10,146 nt of DNA from Pseudomonadota bacterium (GTDB lineage Bacteria > Pseudomonadota > Alphaproteobacteria > Rhizobiales > Rhizobiaceae), in the NCBI GenBank assembly GCA_023399635.1, contig JAEWOP010000269.1, forward strand, positions 1 to 10,146, written 5' to 3'. The notes beneath the pieces were generated by a model that ran no database searches, had not been told where the DNA came from, and was given only the letters and a program-made list of their open reading frames with translations. Below are positions 1-6,831 of the stretch, in pieces; position 1 is the stretch's first letter; each line of letters starts with the position of its first letter. Both the position numbers and the translations under genes were made by a program.

Positions 1-207
1 TTCCAACTGCCCGTGAAGGTCGGCGACACGCTCAACGTCTATACGCACGTCACGCGCGTGGGGCGTAGTTCGATCACGCTTCAGGTGGAAGCCTGGGCGC
101 AACGGGCTCGTCATCGCGTGTTGGAGAAGGTCACTGCCGGCACTTTCATCATGGTGGCACTCGACGAAAGCGGCCATCCGACGGCCGTGCCGCCGGAGGA
201 AGACTGA
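1..207 (+). CDS. yciA: Acyl-CoA thioesterase, YciA type (3' end only)
   Basis: This is the C-terminal part of a hotdog-fold thioesterase that hydrolyses acyl-CoA to free acid and CoA in the cytoplasm. The reading frame is open from base 1, beginning F-Q-L-P-V-K-V-G-D, and ends at TGA 205-207. The visible 68 residues match the end of the YciA family: the 'PVKVGD' strand, then 'SITLQVEAWAQR', then a final strand with 'FIMVALDESGHP' and a short acidic tail 'PPEED'. The catalytic Asp and the first half of the hotdog fold lie upstream of the window. The GTG at base 13 is an internal valine, not a start, because the family motif continues upstream of it. The next gene starts 97 bp downstream on the same strand, and I see no strong terminator between them, so some read-through is possible. 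Confidence 0.8.
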   Translation, partial: FQLPVKVGDTLNVYTHVTRVGRSSITLQVEAWAQRARHRVLEKVTAGTFIMVALDESGHPTAVPPEED

Positions 208-294
208 GCTTGTTCAAAGGCAAGACTTGGCGTTAAAGCTAAATTAGACGCATCCGGATACAACTGCTCAAGGCGCTGAGGTGGCGCTCTGGGT

Positions 295-300
295 GGAGAG
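295..300 (+). promoter_or_regulatory. Ribosome binding site for the first GGDEF-EAL gene
   Basis: GGAGAG lies three bases before ATG 304 (within GGGTGGAGAGCATATG). Its spacing is a little short, but it supports this start, and no better in-frame start lies nearby. Confidence 0.5.
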
Positions 301-303
301 CAT

Positions 304-2295
304 ATGGCGGATGTCTTGTCGAAAGATGTCGATACGATCGCTGCGGAAGTCCGTAGCGCCCAGGCAGCGTCTGTCCTTTCCCCGCTCAACGTCACCTTGT
401 GGGCCAACAGCTTCATCGCGCTCACGACAGTCGCCATCCTCTGGCTGAACAAGCCCGCCGTTGACGTCCTCTATTGGCTGGCAGCGGTTGTCGCGCTCAA
501 CATGGCGCGCCTCATTCTGGCCTCGTCCCTCCGCCGCCGGGATCTGGCGCAGCGAAACGGACAACTCACGCTACGTATCCTGACGACCGCGGCCTTTATC
601 AGCGGCTGTCTGTGGGCAGTCACGCCTTTCCTTGAGCCGGTTCGGGAAAATTATGCCGCCCAGGCTTATGTCATCTTCATCATTGCCGGGATCTGTGCCG
701 GCGCCGTGATCCAGAGCCCGGCCTATTCCCCCGTGTCCGTTGCCTTTGGCGCGCCGCAGATGCTTGCGGCGATCGGCTCCTTGATATGGGATACTTCCGC
801 AACCGAAGTGGTGGTGGCTGTGGATGTCGCGCTCTTGATGGTGATGATGTTCCGCAGCACCCGGATCAGCCAGGCAAACTTCATCGCCAGCCAGAGCGAG
901 CGCATCCACGCCGTTTCCCTCGCATCGTCACTGGCCGAGGCCAACAGCGCGATCCAGACCTCCAACGACGAGCTCGAACGCTTGGCCAGCCGCGATCCGC
1001 TGACGGGGCTCGGCAACCGCAGCGCCTTCAACACAGGGTTGTGCCGTGTCCTGCGGGAATGTGCGGCGCAAGATCAGCCGGCGGCGCTGCTGATCATCGA
1101 CCTCGACCGCTTCAAGTCGATCAACGACACCATGGGCCATTCTGCCGGGGATGCCGTACTCATCGCCTTTGCCGCACGGCTGACCGCGGCGGTGCACCCG
1201 TCGGATCTTGCGGTGCGGCTGGGCGGCGACGAATTTGCAATCGTCGTGCAGGGTGCCGATGCGCTTGCGCGCGCAGAACGATTGGCTTCCGCCATTCTTT
1301 CCGTCAGTGCTGAACCTGTCGAGGTTGGCGGGCGGTCCGTTGTCACCGGCTCCAGCATCGGCCTTGCGCTGTTTCCGGAACACGCGGACACGCCGGAAGC
1401 CCTGTTTCGCTGCGCCGATATTGCGCTCTATGCCGCCAAGGAAGAAGGTCGTCGCCGCATTTGCGTCTTCAATCCCTGCATCCGGCGCCGCCTCGACCGT
1501 CAAAAGCGTATCGAACTGGCACTGGAGTACGCCATCGACAGCGGCGAGATCGAGGTTCACTTCCAGCCGCAGGTGGACCTTGTCGATGGCTCGTTCATTG
1601 GCTGCGAAGCCCTGATCCGCTGGACGCACCCGGACATCGGGCCAGTCCAGCCGCCGGAGATCGTCTCGGCGTCGAAGGCAATCCACGCGTCCGACAAGCT
1701 CACGCGGCACGTGGCGACGGCCGCGGCCGATCTCGTCCGCCGCCTGCCGGCTCTCGGCCTGCCCGGCCTGTCCGTAGCGATCAACGTTTCGCCAAGCGAG
1801 TTCACCGCCTATTCCGTCTCGGCCCTGCTGGAGGAGGTCGTCGCAGCGGCCGGCATCGATCCTTCCCAGCTGGAAATCGAGATTACCGAAGAGGCCACGC
1901 TTGACACGGTCGCAGCCGGTGCCGAACTGGCTCGGCTGGAACAGGCTCGCTTCCGTCTTGCCGTCGATGATTTCGGCGCTGGCCATTCTTCCCTGGCCTC
2001 TCTTGTCGGGCTCAAAGTCGACCGGTTGAAGATCGACCGCAGCTTCATCCACGGAATCGCGACGAGTCGCGAGAACCAGGCTCTGGTCGCAGCCCTGATC
2101 GGGATGGGTCGGGCGCTTTCCATGGATGTCGTCGTGGAGGGTGTTGAAACAGCCGCCGACGCTGAGGTGCTGCGGCTTCTCGGGTGCCGCTACGCGCAGG
2201 GCTACCTTTATGGGCGTCCGATGCCGCGCGAGGCCCTGGAGCAGTGGATCACCTTCTACCGCCCCGGTTCGCTTCACCCGGCCCTCACCGGCTGA
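304..2295 (+). CDS. Membrane-bound bifunctional GGDEF-EAL c-di-GMP enzyme
   Basis: 663 residues. The N-terminal part holds about six hydrophobic helices (roughly 28-48, 53-74, 90-110, 120-140, 142-162, 167-184). This looks like a membrane sensor of the MASE kind, but I cannot assign it to a named MASE family. A polar helical linker (about 186-228) leads to the diguanylate cyclase domain, which starts at 'DPLTGLGNR' (231-239). It has the metal and substrate motif 'DLDRFKSIND' and an intact GGDEF at 307-311. The inhibitory RxxD site is degenerate: the aligned positions 298-301 read HPSD. The phosphodiesterase domain keeps EAL at 435-437, N494, E526 and E529 of 'EITE', D555-D556 of 'DDFG', K576, E612 and Q632, so c-di-GMP hydrolysis is plausible. 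The stretch after EAL (about 452-470) departs from the usual 'FI..AE..GLI' consensus. The protein probably makes or degrades c-di-GMP at the inner membrane, and which activity dominates cannot be read from sequence. Confidence 0.92.
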   Translation: MADVLSKDVDTIAAEVRSAQAASVLSPLNVTLWANSFIALTTVAILWLNKPAVDVLYWLAAVVALNMARLILASSLRRRDLAQRNGQLTLRILTTAAFISGCLWAVTPFLEPVRENYAAQAYVIFIIAGICAGAVIQSPAYSPVSVAFGAPQMLAAIGSLIWDTSATEVVVAVDVALLMVMMFRSTRISQANFIASQSERIHAVSLASSLAEANSAIQTSNDELERLASRDPLTGLGNRSAFNTGLCRVLRECAAQDQPAALLIIDLDRFKSINDTMGHSAGDAVLIAFAARLTAAVHPSDLAVRLGGDEFAIVVQGADALARAERLASAILSVSAEPVEVGGRSVVTGSSIGLALFPEHADTPEALFRCADIALYAAKEEGRRRICVFNPCIRRRLDRQKRIELALEYAIDSGEIEVHFQPQVDLVDGSFIGCEALIRWTHPDIGPVQPPEIVSASKAIHASDKLTRHVATAAADLVRRLPALGLPGLSVAINVSPSEFTAYSVSALLEEVVAAAGIDPSQLEIEITEEATLDTVAAGAELARLEQARFRLAVDDFGAGHSSLASLVGLKVDRLKIDRSFIHGIATSRENQALVAALIGMGRALSMDVVVEGVETAADAEVLRLLGCRYAQGYLYGRPMPREALEQWITFYRPGSLHPALTG

Positions 2296-2430
2296 GCGTC
2301 ACCGGCCTTCTTCCGCGGCCGATGCCAGACCGCTCGCGGCATCCATTGCCTGCGTCAATACCCTAAATATCGAGGGGTTCCGCTGCACTGGGTGACGTTG
2401 AAGCGCTTAAAGCATTGGGCTGACTGCGAG

Positions 2431-2520
2431 ATGCTCGGCGAGAGCGTGAGCCCTTCCGTGATCGCTGTCACCCTGGCGGTGATCCTGTGCGTGGCCGGCG
2501 CCAAGCGATTTGCCCGCTAG
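2431..2520 (+). CDS. Putative 29-residue single-pass membrane peptide
   Basis: A short open frame from ATG 2431 to TAG 2518-2520. The product starts MLGESVSPS, continues with a hydrophobic run of about 14 residues (V-I-A-V-T-L-A-V-I-L-C-V-A-G) and ends in a basic tail AKRFAR. This is the topology of bacterial small membrane proteins, with N-out and positive C-in. Most codons end in G or C, as in the neighbouring genes. The ribosome site is poor (only GCGAG next to the ATG). An in-frame GTG at 2392 would give 42 residues, but its nearest purine-rich run, GAGGGG at 2372, is too far away. It sits between the GGDEF-EAL gene and the convergent aldehyde dehydrogenase. I do not recognise a family. 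It could be a chance open frame in GC-rich DNA. Confidence 0.4.
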   Translation: MLGESVSPSVIAVTLAVILCVAGAKRFAR

Positions 2521-2524
2521 GCGT
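2498..2524. terminator. Hairpin between convergent genes
   Basis: Arms 2500-2507 (GCCAAGCG) and 2515-2522 (CGCTAGGC) pair with one A-A mismatch around a 7-base loop. A C-G and a G-U pair extend the base. The hairpin overlaps the stop codon of the putative small peptide and lies just past the end of the aldehyde dehydrogenase gene. There is no U-tract, so intrinsic termination is only an inference. Confidence 0.35.
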
Positions 2525-2532
2525 GCGACGTC

Positions 2533-3936
2533 TCACCCCAGCCACCTCCGCGCCATGCGGATCAGCCGCCTCACCTTCGGTGTGTAGGGCGGGAAAAGCA
2601 TCGGCACGGCCGACCAACGCTCCTGCAGGATCGGCTTGTCGTGGCTGAAGGCCTGGAACCCAAAGTGACCGTGCGCGGCGCCAAGACCGGAATTGTTGAC
2701 GCCCCCGAAGGGAAGCCCGCTGTGGCTATAGTGCATGGTGGTCAGGTTGATGCCGACGCCGCCGGAGGAGGTGCGCGCCACAAATTGTTCGGCAAAACCC
2801 GGATCCTTGTCGAACACATAGAGCGCCAGCGGCTTCGGCCGGCTGTTGATGCGCTCGATCACCGCGTCGATGTCGTCATATGGCATCAGCGGCAAGACCG
2901 GCCCGAAGATCTCTTCCTCGTCGATACGCATCTGCGGCGTGATTGCCTCGATCAGCGTTGGTGAAAGGTACGTCCCCTCGGCCTGCCCCCCGAGCGTCAC
3001 CCGCGCGCCTTTTCCCACCGCTTCCTCCAGAAGGCTGCGCAGCCGGCTCATGTGCTGGCTGTTGACGATGCGAGCATAGTCGCGGCTTTCGCTTGGCTGG
3101 TCGCCATAGGCCTGCCGGATCGTCTTGCGCAGCGCTGTGGAGAATGCCGCTTCGACGCTTCGGTGGACGAAGACGTGGTCGGGCGCAATACATGTCTGCC
3201 CGGCATTGACGAACTTGCCGAAGGCAATCCAGCGCGCCGCCTTTTCAACGTCCGCCCCGGGGCCAACGATCGTCGGCGACTTGCCGCCGAGTTCCAGCGT
3301 CACCGAAGACAGGTGCTTGGCCGCCGCAGCCATGACGATCTTGCCGACCTGAGGGCTGCCGGTGAAGAAGATATGATCGAAGGGCTGATCCAGCAGCTGC
3401 TGCGACACATCCTTGCCGCCCTGCACCACCGCCACGAGATCGGGGGGAAAGGTTTCCTCGATGATATCTGCGATCACCTGCGAGGTGGCCGGCGTCATTT
3501 CCGAAGGCTTCAGCACGACGCTGTTACCCGCAGCAAGCGCCGACACCAGGGGACCGAGCGCAAGGTTGAACGGGTAGTTCCACGGCGCGATGATAAGGCA
3601 AACCCCGCGCGGCTCCGGCCGTATGCTGGCCGACGTCCCCAAGGTCGCAAGCGTCGGGCGAACACGACGCTCCCGCATCCAGTCCTTCAGATGGCGGGTG
3701 GTGTGGCGGATCTCCTGCAGCACCGGCAGGATTTCGGTCAGCATTACCTCCGGCTCCGGTTTCCCGAAATCCTGGTGAAGCGCTGCCACGACATCGCGCT
3801 CGTGCCGTTCTATCGTCTGCCTCAGATGTGCCAGCGCGTCGCGCCGCTCGTTCAGCCCGAACGCCTGCCGCCGAGCGGCCGCTGCCGCCATCTTCTGCCG
3901 GACAAAGATTGCCTCGATGCCACCATGTTCCACCAT
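2533..3936 (-). CDS. Aldehyde dehydrogenase, class 3 / coniferyl-aldehyde type
   Basis: 467 residues from ATG 3936. It oxidises an aldehyde to the acid with NAD(P)+ in the cytoplasm. Visible family motifs are PWNYP (118-122), the cofactor-loop motif TGSPQVGK (192-199), the general-base Glu in 'LELGGK' (E215), the nucleophile Cys in 'NAGQTC' (C249), 'EEIFGP' (341-346) and 'LPFGGVNNSG' near the end. The length and the short basic C-terminal tail fit the class-3 group (fatty or aromatic aldehyde dehydrogenases, including the coniferyl-aldehyde enzymes). The substrate cannot be settled from sequence. The start at 3936 is preferred over an open extension to 4023 because AAGGGGGA sits 7 bases before it and the extension has no family match. 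The gene is convergent with the region after the first GGDEF-EAL gene and divergent from the CHASE4 gene at 4137. Confidence 0.9.
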   Translation of the reverse strand: MVEHGGIEAIFVRQKMAAAAARRQAFGLNERRDALAHLRQTIERHERDVVAALHQDFGKPEPEVMLTEILPVLQEIRHTTRHLKDWMRERRVRPTLATLGTSASIRPEPRGVCLIIAPWNYPFNLALGPLVSALAAGNSVVLKPSEMTPATSQVIADIIEETFPPDLVAVVQGGKDVSQQLLDQPFDHIFFTGSPQVGKIVMAAAAKHLSSVTLELGGKSPTIVGPGADVEKAARWIAFGKFVNAGQTCIAPDHVFVHRSVEAAFSTALRKTIRQAYGDQPSESRDYARIVNSQHMSRLRSLLEEAVGKGARVTLGGQAEGTYLSPTLIEAITPQMRIDEEEIFGPVLPLMPYDDIDAVIERINSRPKPLALYVFDKDPGFAEQFVARTSSGGVGINLTTMHYSHSGLPFGGVNNSGLGAAHGHFGFQAFSHDKPILQERWSAVPMLFPPYTPKVRRLIRMARRWLG

Positions 3937-3943
3937 ATGCCGT

Positions 3944-3951
3944 TCCCCCTT
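3944..3951 (-). promoter_or_regulatory. Ribosome binding site that fixes the aldehyde dehydrogenase start
   Basis: On the minus strand, AAGGGGGA lies 7 bases before ATG 3936. This strong match decides the start in favour of 3936 over the longer frame. Confidence 0.7.
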
Positions 3952-4049
3952 GCCGCGGCGACTGTAGCCGTGTCCACACTGCGACATCAACCGCGGCGAA
4001 AGCTGGATGCGCTTGCCAGGCATCTGTCCTTCGTGGAGGCCATTTCAGC

Positions 4050-4105
4050 GGTTAACCAGCGTGTAACCACCTTGTTTGCCCGCGTTTTAACGCTCGCTGT
4101 TTTAC
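4050..4105. promoter_or_regulatory. AT-rich divergent control region with TAACC repeats
   Basis: The 200 bp between the divergent starts at 3936 and 4137 include a locally AT-rich stretch. It contains the palindrome GGTTAACC (4050-4057), a second TAACC at 4064-4068 exactly 11 bp after the first (one helical turn), and further similar elements GTTTTAAC (4084-4091) and GTTTTACC (4099-4106). TTGCCC (4076-4081) and TTTTAC (4100-4105), 18 bp apart, could be a weak promoter reading toward 4137. The repeats could be an operator. Both roles are inferred. Confidence 0.25.
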
Positions 4106-4136
4106 CTATCGAAGAAATAGCAGGCAGGTCTTCTTC

Positions 4137-6311
4137 ATGAACAATCAGGCGCAGTCACAGTGGCTTCTCAGGGTCGTCGGTCCGGGAGTCGCCTCCATCA
4201 CGATATGCGGACTTCTTTTCATCGCCCTGAACTGGGCCGCTGGCAAAACCGATGAGGTGGCCGTCGCGCGTCAGAAGGACCTCGTCACCCTCACAGTCTC
4301 GAAACTGCAAATGGCGGTCGCTCACGATCAGGAGAGCGCCACCGTATGGGACGATGCGGTGAGAAACGCCAAGGCCCGAAACCTCGAGTGGCTGGAAACC
4401 AATGCCGGCGCGTGGATGAACACCTATTTCAGCCATGATGCGGCAATCGTGCTGGGCGCGGATCGCTCGCCCCTTTACCACTTCGTGGCGGCGTCCGAAA
4501 ACGGCGCCTCTGCCGCCGAGCTGCGCGAGGCCTACCTTCCCTTGGCAGAGACGCTGCAATCGCGTTTGGCCTCCGGCGATACCGAAGGAACGAGCGACAA
4601 GGTCCTCTCCATCGGCGAGGCCGACCTGACCTTTGTCGGCGCCCGACCCGCCATCGTCAGCGTCAAGCCGATCATCTCGGATACGGGTGAAATCGAGCAG
4701 GAGCCGGGCCAGGAGAACCTGCATGTCGCGGTACGCTACCTTGATGGAGACCTGCCTGCCGAGATTGGACGCGAATTCGAGTTTGCCGACCTGCAGTTCA
4801 CCACCGCTCGCCCTGTGGATCCGGACCGGTCTTTCGTGCCGCTGACCTCACGGGCCGGCACCCTAATCGGTTTCTTCCACTGGCAACCATTCCGGCCCGG
4901 TCATCACGTGGCACAGGCCACTGTCCCGGCCCTGCTCCTTGCCATGGTGGCGATATTTTCGGCTGCAAGCCTCGCCGGCGGGGCGATCTGGCGGCGCACC
5001 TCCCGGCTTGCCGCCAGCCGCGAGGAACTGAAGCATCAGGCTTCGCACGACGCGCTCACGGGGCTTGCCAACCGGACGCATTTCAACGAGATGCTCACGC
5101 AGGCTCTCGCCGCCGCCGGCGACGCTGAAAAGCACAGCGTGCTCTTTGTCGACCTTGACCGGTTCAAGTCCGTCAATGACAGTTTCGGGCATCCCGCCGG
5201 CGATAAGCTGATCAAGATGGTGTCCGCGAGGATAAAGGCTCTGCTTCCCGACGCCCTTGTTGCCCGTATCGGCGGCGACGAGTTCACCATTCTGCTTCAG
5301 GGACACGATGCCGTGCGTGCCGACGAAATTGCCGACAGCATCGTCAGATCGCTGCGCGAGCCGTTCGACATCGATGGAACGCATGCCGTCATCGGCGCAA
5401 GCATCGGAGCCGCGACCGCCACTGGCGCAGGCGACCCAAACGAGCTGACGCGCCAGGCCGATATCGCGCTCTACCACGCCAAGGCTGCCGGCCGGAATAC
5501 GTATGCGATCTTCGGCGATCACATGGATGAACTGCTGCGCGAACGTCGCGGCCTGGAAGCCGACTTGAGGATGGCGGTTGAAGCCGGCAACCAGATCGAG
5601 ACTTTCTTCCAGCCGGTCTTTTCGCTCGCCGACGGCGGTTTTTCATCGCTCGAGGCGCTGGCCCGCTGGAAGCACCCGACCCGCGGTTACATCCCGCCCG
5701 ACCAGTTCATTCCTCTGGCGGAGGAAATCGGCCTGATCCACGAGATCGGCGATATCGTCCTGCAGGACGCCTGCGACCTCATGCGAGAAGTTCCCGAAAT
5801 CGACATGGCCATCAATGCCTCGGTTCTCGAACTTTGCTCGCCGGGCTATCCCTTGCGGGTCCTCAGGACGCTCGCCTCGCACAATATCGATCCGGCGCGG
5901 CTGGAAATCGAGATGACGGAAAGTCTCGCGGCAGCCGAAGACGGTCAGTTGGAACGCAACATCAAGTCGCTGCGCAATGCCGGCATCGATTTTGCGATCG
6001 ACGACTTCGGCACGGGCTATTCCTCGTTTTCGCGCGTGCAGAGCATCGACGTGGACCGCATCAAGATCGACCGCTCCTTCGTCAACGAGATGCACAAGCA
6101 GGACAGCAAGGCGCTTGTGGCAGCGATGATCAACATGGCGCGCGCCAAGGGCCTGAAGATTACTGCGGAAGGTGTCGAAACCCAGCAGCAGAGCGATACG
6201 CTGAAGACGCTCGGTTGCGACGACCTGCAGGGCTATCTCCTGTCTGAAGCCCTCCCCCGCGATGCGCTCCGGGACCTTCTGCTGCAGCGCGGCCGCAAGG
6301 CGAAAGGCTGA
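4137..6311 (+). CDS. CHASE4-GGDEF-EAL c-di-GMP receptor enzyme
   Basis: 724 residues. A first membrane helix (about 15-35) is followed by a CHASE4-type extracytoplasmic sensor (about 40-255) with the characteristic 'TVWDDAV' (69-75), 'WLETNAGAWMNTYF' (85-98) and a following ligand-fold strand. A second helix (about 261-284) returns to the cytoplasm. The GGDEF domain begins at 'SHDALTGLANR' (303-313), has 'DLDRFKSVND' and an intact GGDEF at 379-383. The RxxD inhibition site is absent: the aligned residues 370-373 read LPDA. The EAL domain has EAL at 506-508, N560, E592 and E595 of 'EMTE', D622-D623 of 'DDFG', K643, E678 and Q698, so both activities look possible. The start is ATG 4137 with AGGCAGG (4122-4128) 8 bases upstream. 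The ligand is unknown. The gene is divergent from the aldehyde dehydrogenase and may share control with it. Confidence 0.93.
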   Translation: MNNQAQSQWLLRVVGPGVASITICGLLFIALNWAAGKTDEVAVARQKDLVTLTVSKLQMAVAHDQESATVWDDAVRNAKARNLEWLETNAGAWMNTYFSHDAAIVLGADRSPLYHFVAASENGASAAELREAYLPLAETLQSRLASGDTEGTSDKVLSIGEADLTFVGARPAIVSVKPIISDTGEIEQEPGQENLHVAVRYLDGDLPAEIGREFEFADLQFTTARPVDPDRSFVPLTSRAGTLIGFFHWQPFRPGHHVAQATVPALLLAMVAIFSAASLAGGAIWRRTSRLAASREELKHQASHDALTGLANRTHFNEMLTQALAAAGDAEKHSVLFVDLDRFKSVNDSFGHPAGDKLIKMVSARIKALLPDALVARIGGDEFTILLQGHDAVRADEIADSIVRSLREPFDIDGTHAVIGASIGAATATGAGDPNELTRQADIALYHAKAAGRNTYAIFGDHMDELLRERRGLEADLRMAVEAGNQIETFFQPVFSLADGGFSSLEALARWKHPTRGYIPPDQFIPLAEEIGLIHEIGDIVLQDACDLMREVPEIDMAINASVLELCSPGYPLRVLRTLASHNIDPARLEIEMTESLAAAEDGQLERNIKSLRNAGIDFAIDDFGTGYSSFSRVQSIDVDRIKIDRSFVNEMHKQDSKALVAAMINMARAKGLKITAEGVETQQQSDTLKTLGCDDLQGYLLSEALPRDALRDLLLQRGRKAKG

Positions 6312-6321
6312 GCGGTCGCGC
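6287..6321. terminator. GC-rich hairpin across the CHASE4 gene stop codon
   Basis: GCGCGGCCGC (6287-6296) pairs over ten bases, with one G-U pair, with GCGGTCGCGC (6312-6321). The 15-base loop ends in the stop codon TGA 6309-6311. The hairpin also lies 8 bases past the stop of the convergent gene ending at 6330. It has no U-tract on either side. A role as a two-way transcription barrier is inferred. Confidence 0.4.
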
Positions 6322-6329
6322 CGTCGGCC

Positions 6330-6716
6330 TCACAGCCGCCAGCGAGGTCGCTTCCCGTCTTGCACGGCGACGTGGACGAGCACGGTCGTGGTCAACAGGA
6401 TGCTTGATACCAGCGCAGCGATGGAAAGCAGGCCGCCATTGGTGATCTCGGCCTTCGCCTTGAAGCCGGCATTCCGCCCGACCATCAGCGAGACCTCCGC
6501 CCTTTGGCGTTGAGCCAGAAAAGCGCGCGACAAAGGTGCCGAAGACCGATCGTCCTCCAGCGGCTGGTCTTCGGCGCCTTCCGGAGCGGCAAGCTGCTGA
6601 TGTGAAGCCGACGTGGACGTGTGACGGCGCGCCTCGCGCTCCGGTTCCGCTCCGGTGGTGTCGCGATCGGGACGCCCGCCCCTGCCCGTTGCGCGCGTTA
6701 AATCAGTGACCGTCAT
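6330..6716 (-). CDS. Small tail-anchored membrane protein, unknown function
   Basis: 128 residues from ATG 6716. Residues 1-60 are polar, rich in Arg, Thr, Glu and Ser and probably disordered. About 61-92 is a charged, possibly helical segment ('SRAFLAQRQRAEVSLMVGR'). A single hydrophobic helix at about 94-117 follows, and the protein ends in a short basic tail 'GKRPRWRL'. There is no N-terminal signal, so a tail-anchored topology with the bulk of the protein in the cytoplasm is likely. The start is fixed by GGGAG (6724-6728) 7 bases upstream; the frame stays open further upstream but without features. I do not recognise the family. It is convergent with the CHASE4 gene (18 bp apart) and divergent from the DNA-binding-like gene at 6832. 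Confidence 0.7.
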   Translation of the reverse strand: MTVTDLTRATGRGGRPDRDTTGAEPEREARRHTSTSASHQQLAAPEGAEDQPLEDDRSSAPLSRAFLAQRQRAEVSLMVGRNAGFKAKAEITNGGLLSIAALVSSILLTTTVLVHVAVQDGKRPRWRL

Positions 6717-6831
6717 GCTCGAACTCCCAGTCTGTGCTGATCCTGCAAACGGCACTCTTTCGCGGTGGTTCCCACGCGGCACGCCTGTCATCCGTTGACG
6801 CCGCGCGTGCCGATGCCCACATCCATCACCC

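Noticed and set aside
928..2277. Long open frame antisense to the first GGDEF-EAL gene
   Set aside because: The plus strand encodes all expected motifs. The antisense product has none.
2346..2369. Promoter-like TTGCCT and TAAATA upstream of the small peptide
   Set aside because: The spacing between the two boxes is only 12 bp, too short for a normal sigma-70 promoter.
3937..4023. Upstream extension of the aldehyde dehydrogenase to a start at 4023
   Set aside because: AAGGGGGA lies directly before ATG 3936, and the 29 extra residues resemble no family N-terminus.
3052..4140. Long open frame (362 codons) antisense to the aldehyde dehydrogenase
   Set aside because: It mirrors a gene with full family motifs. 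Its translation is Arg/His-rich with no domain, as expected from GC-rich codon structure.
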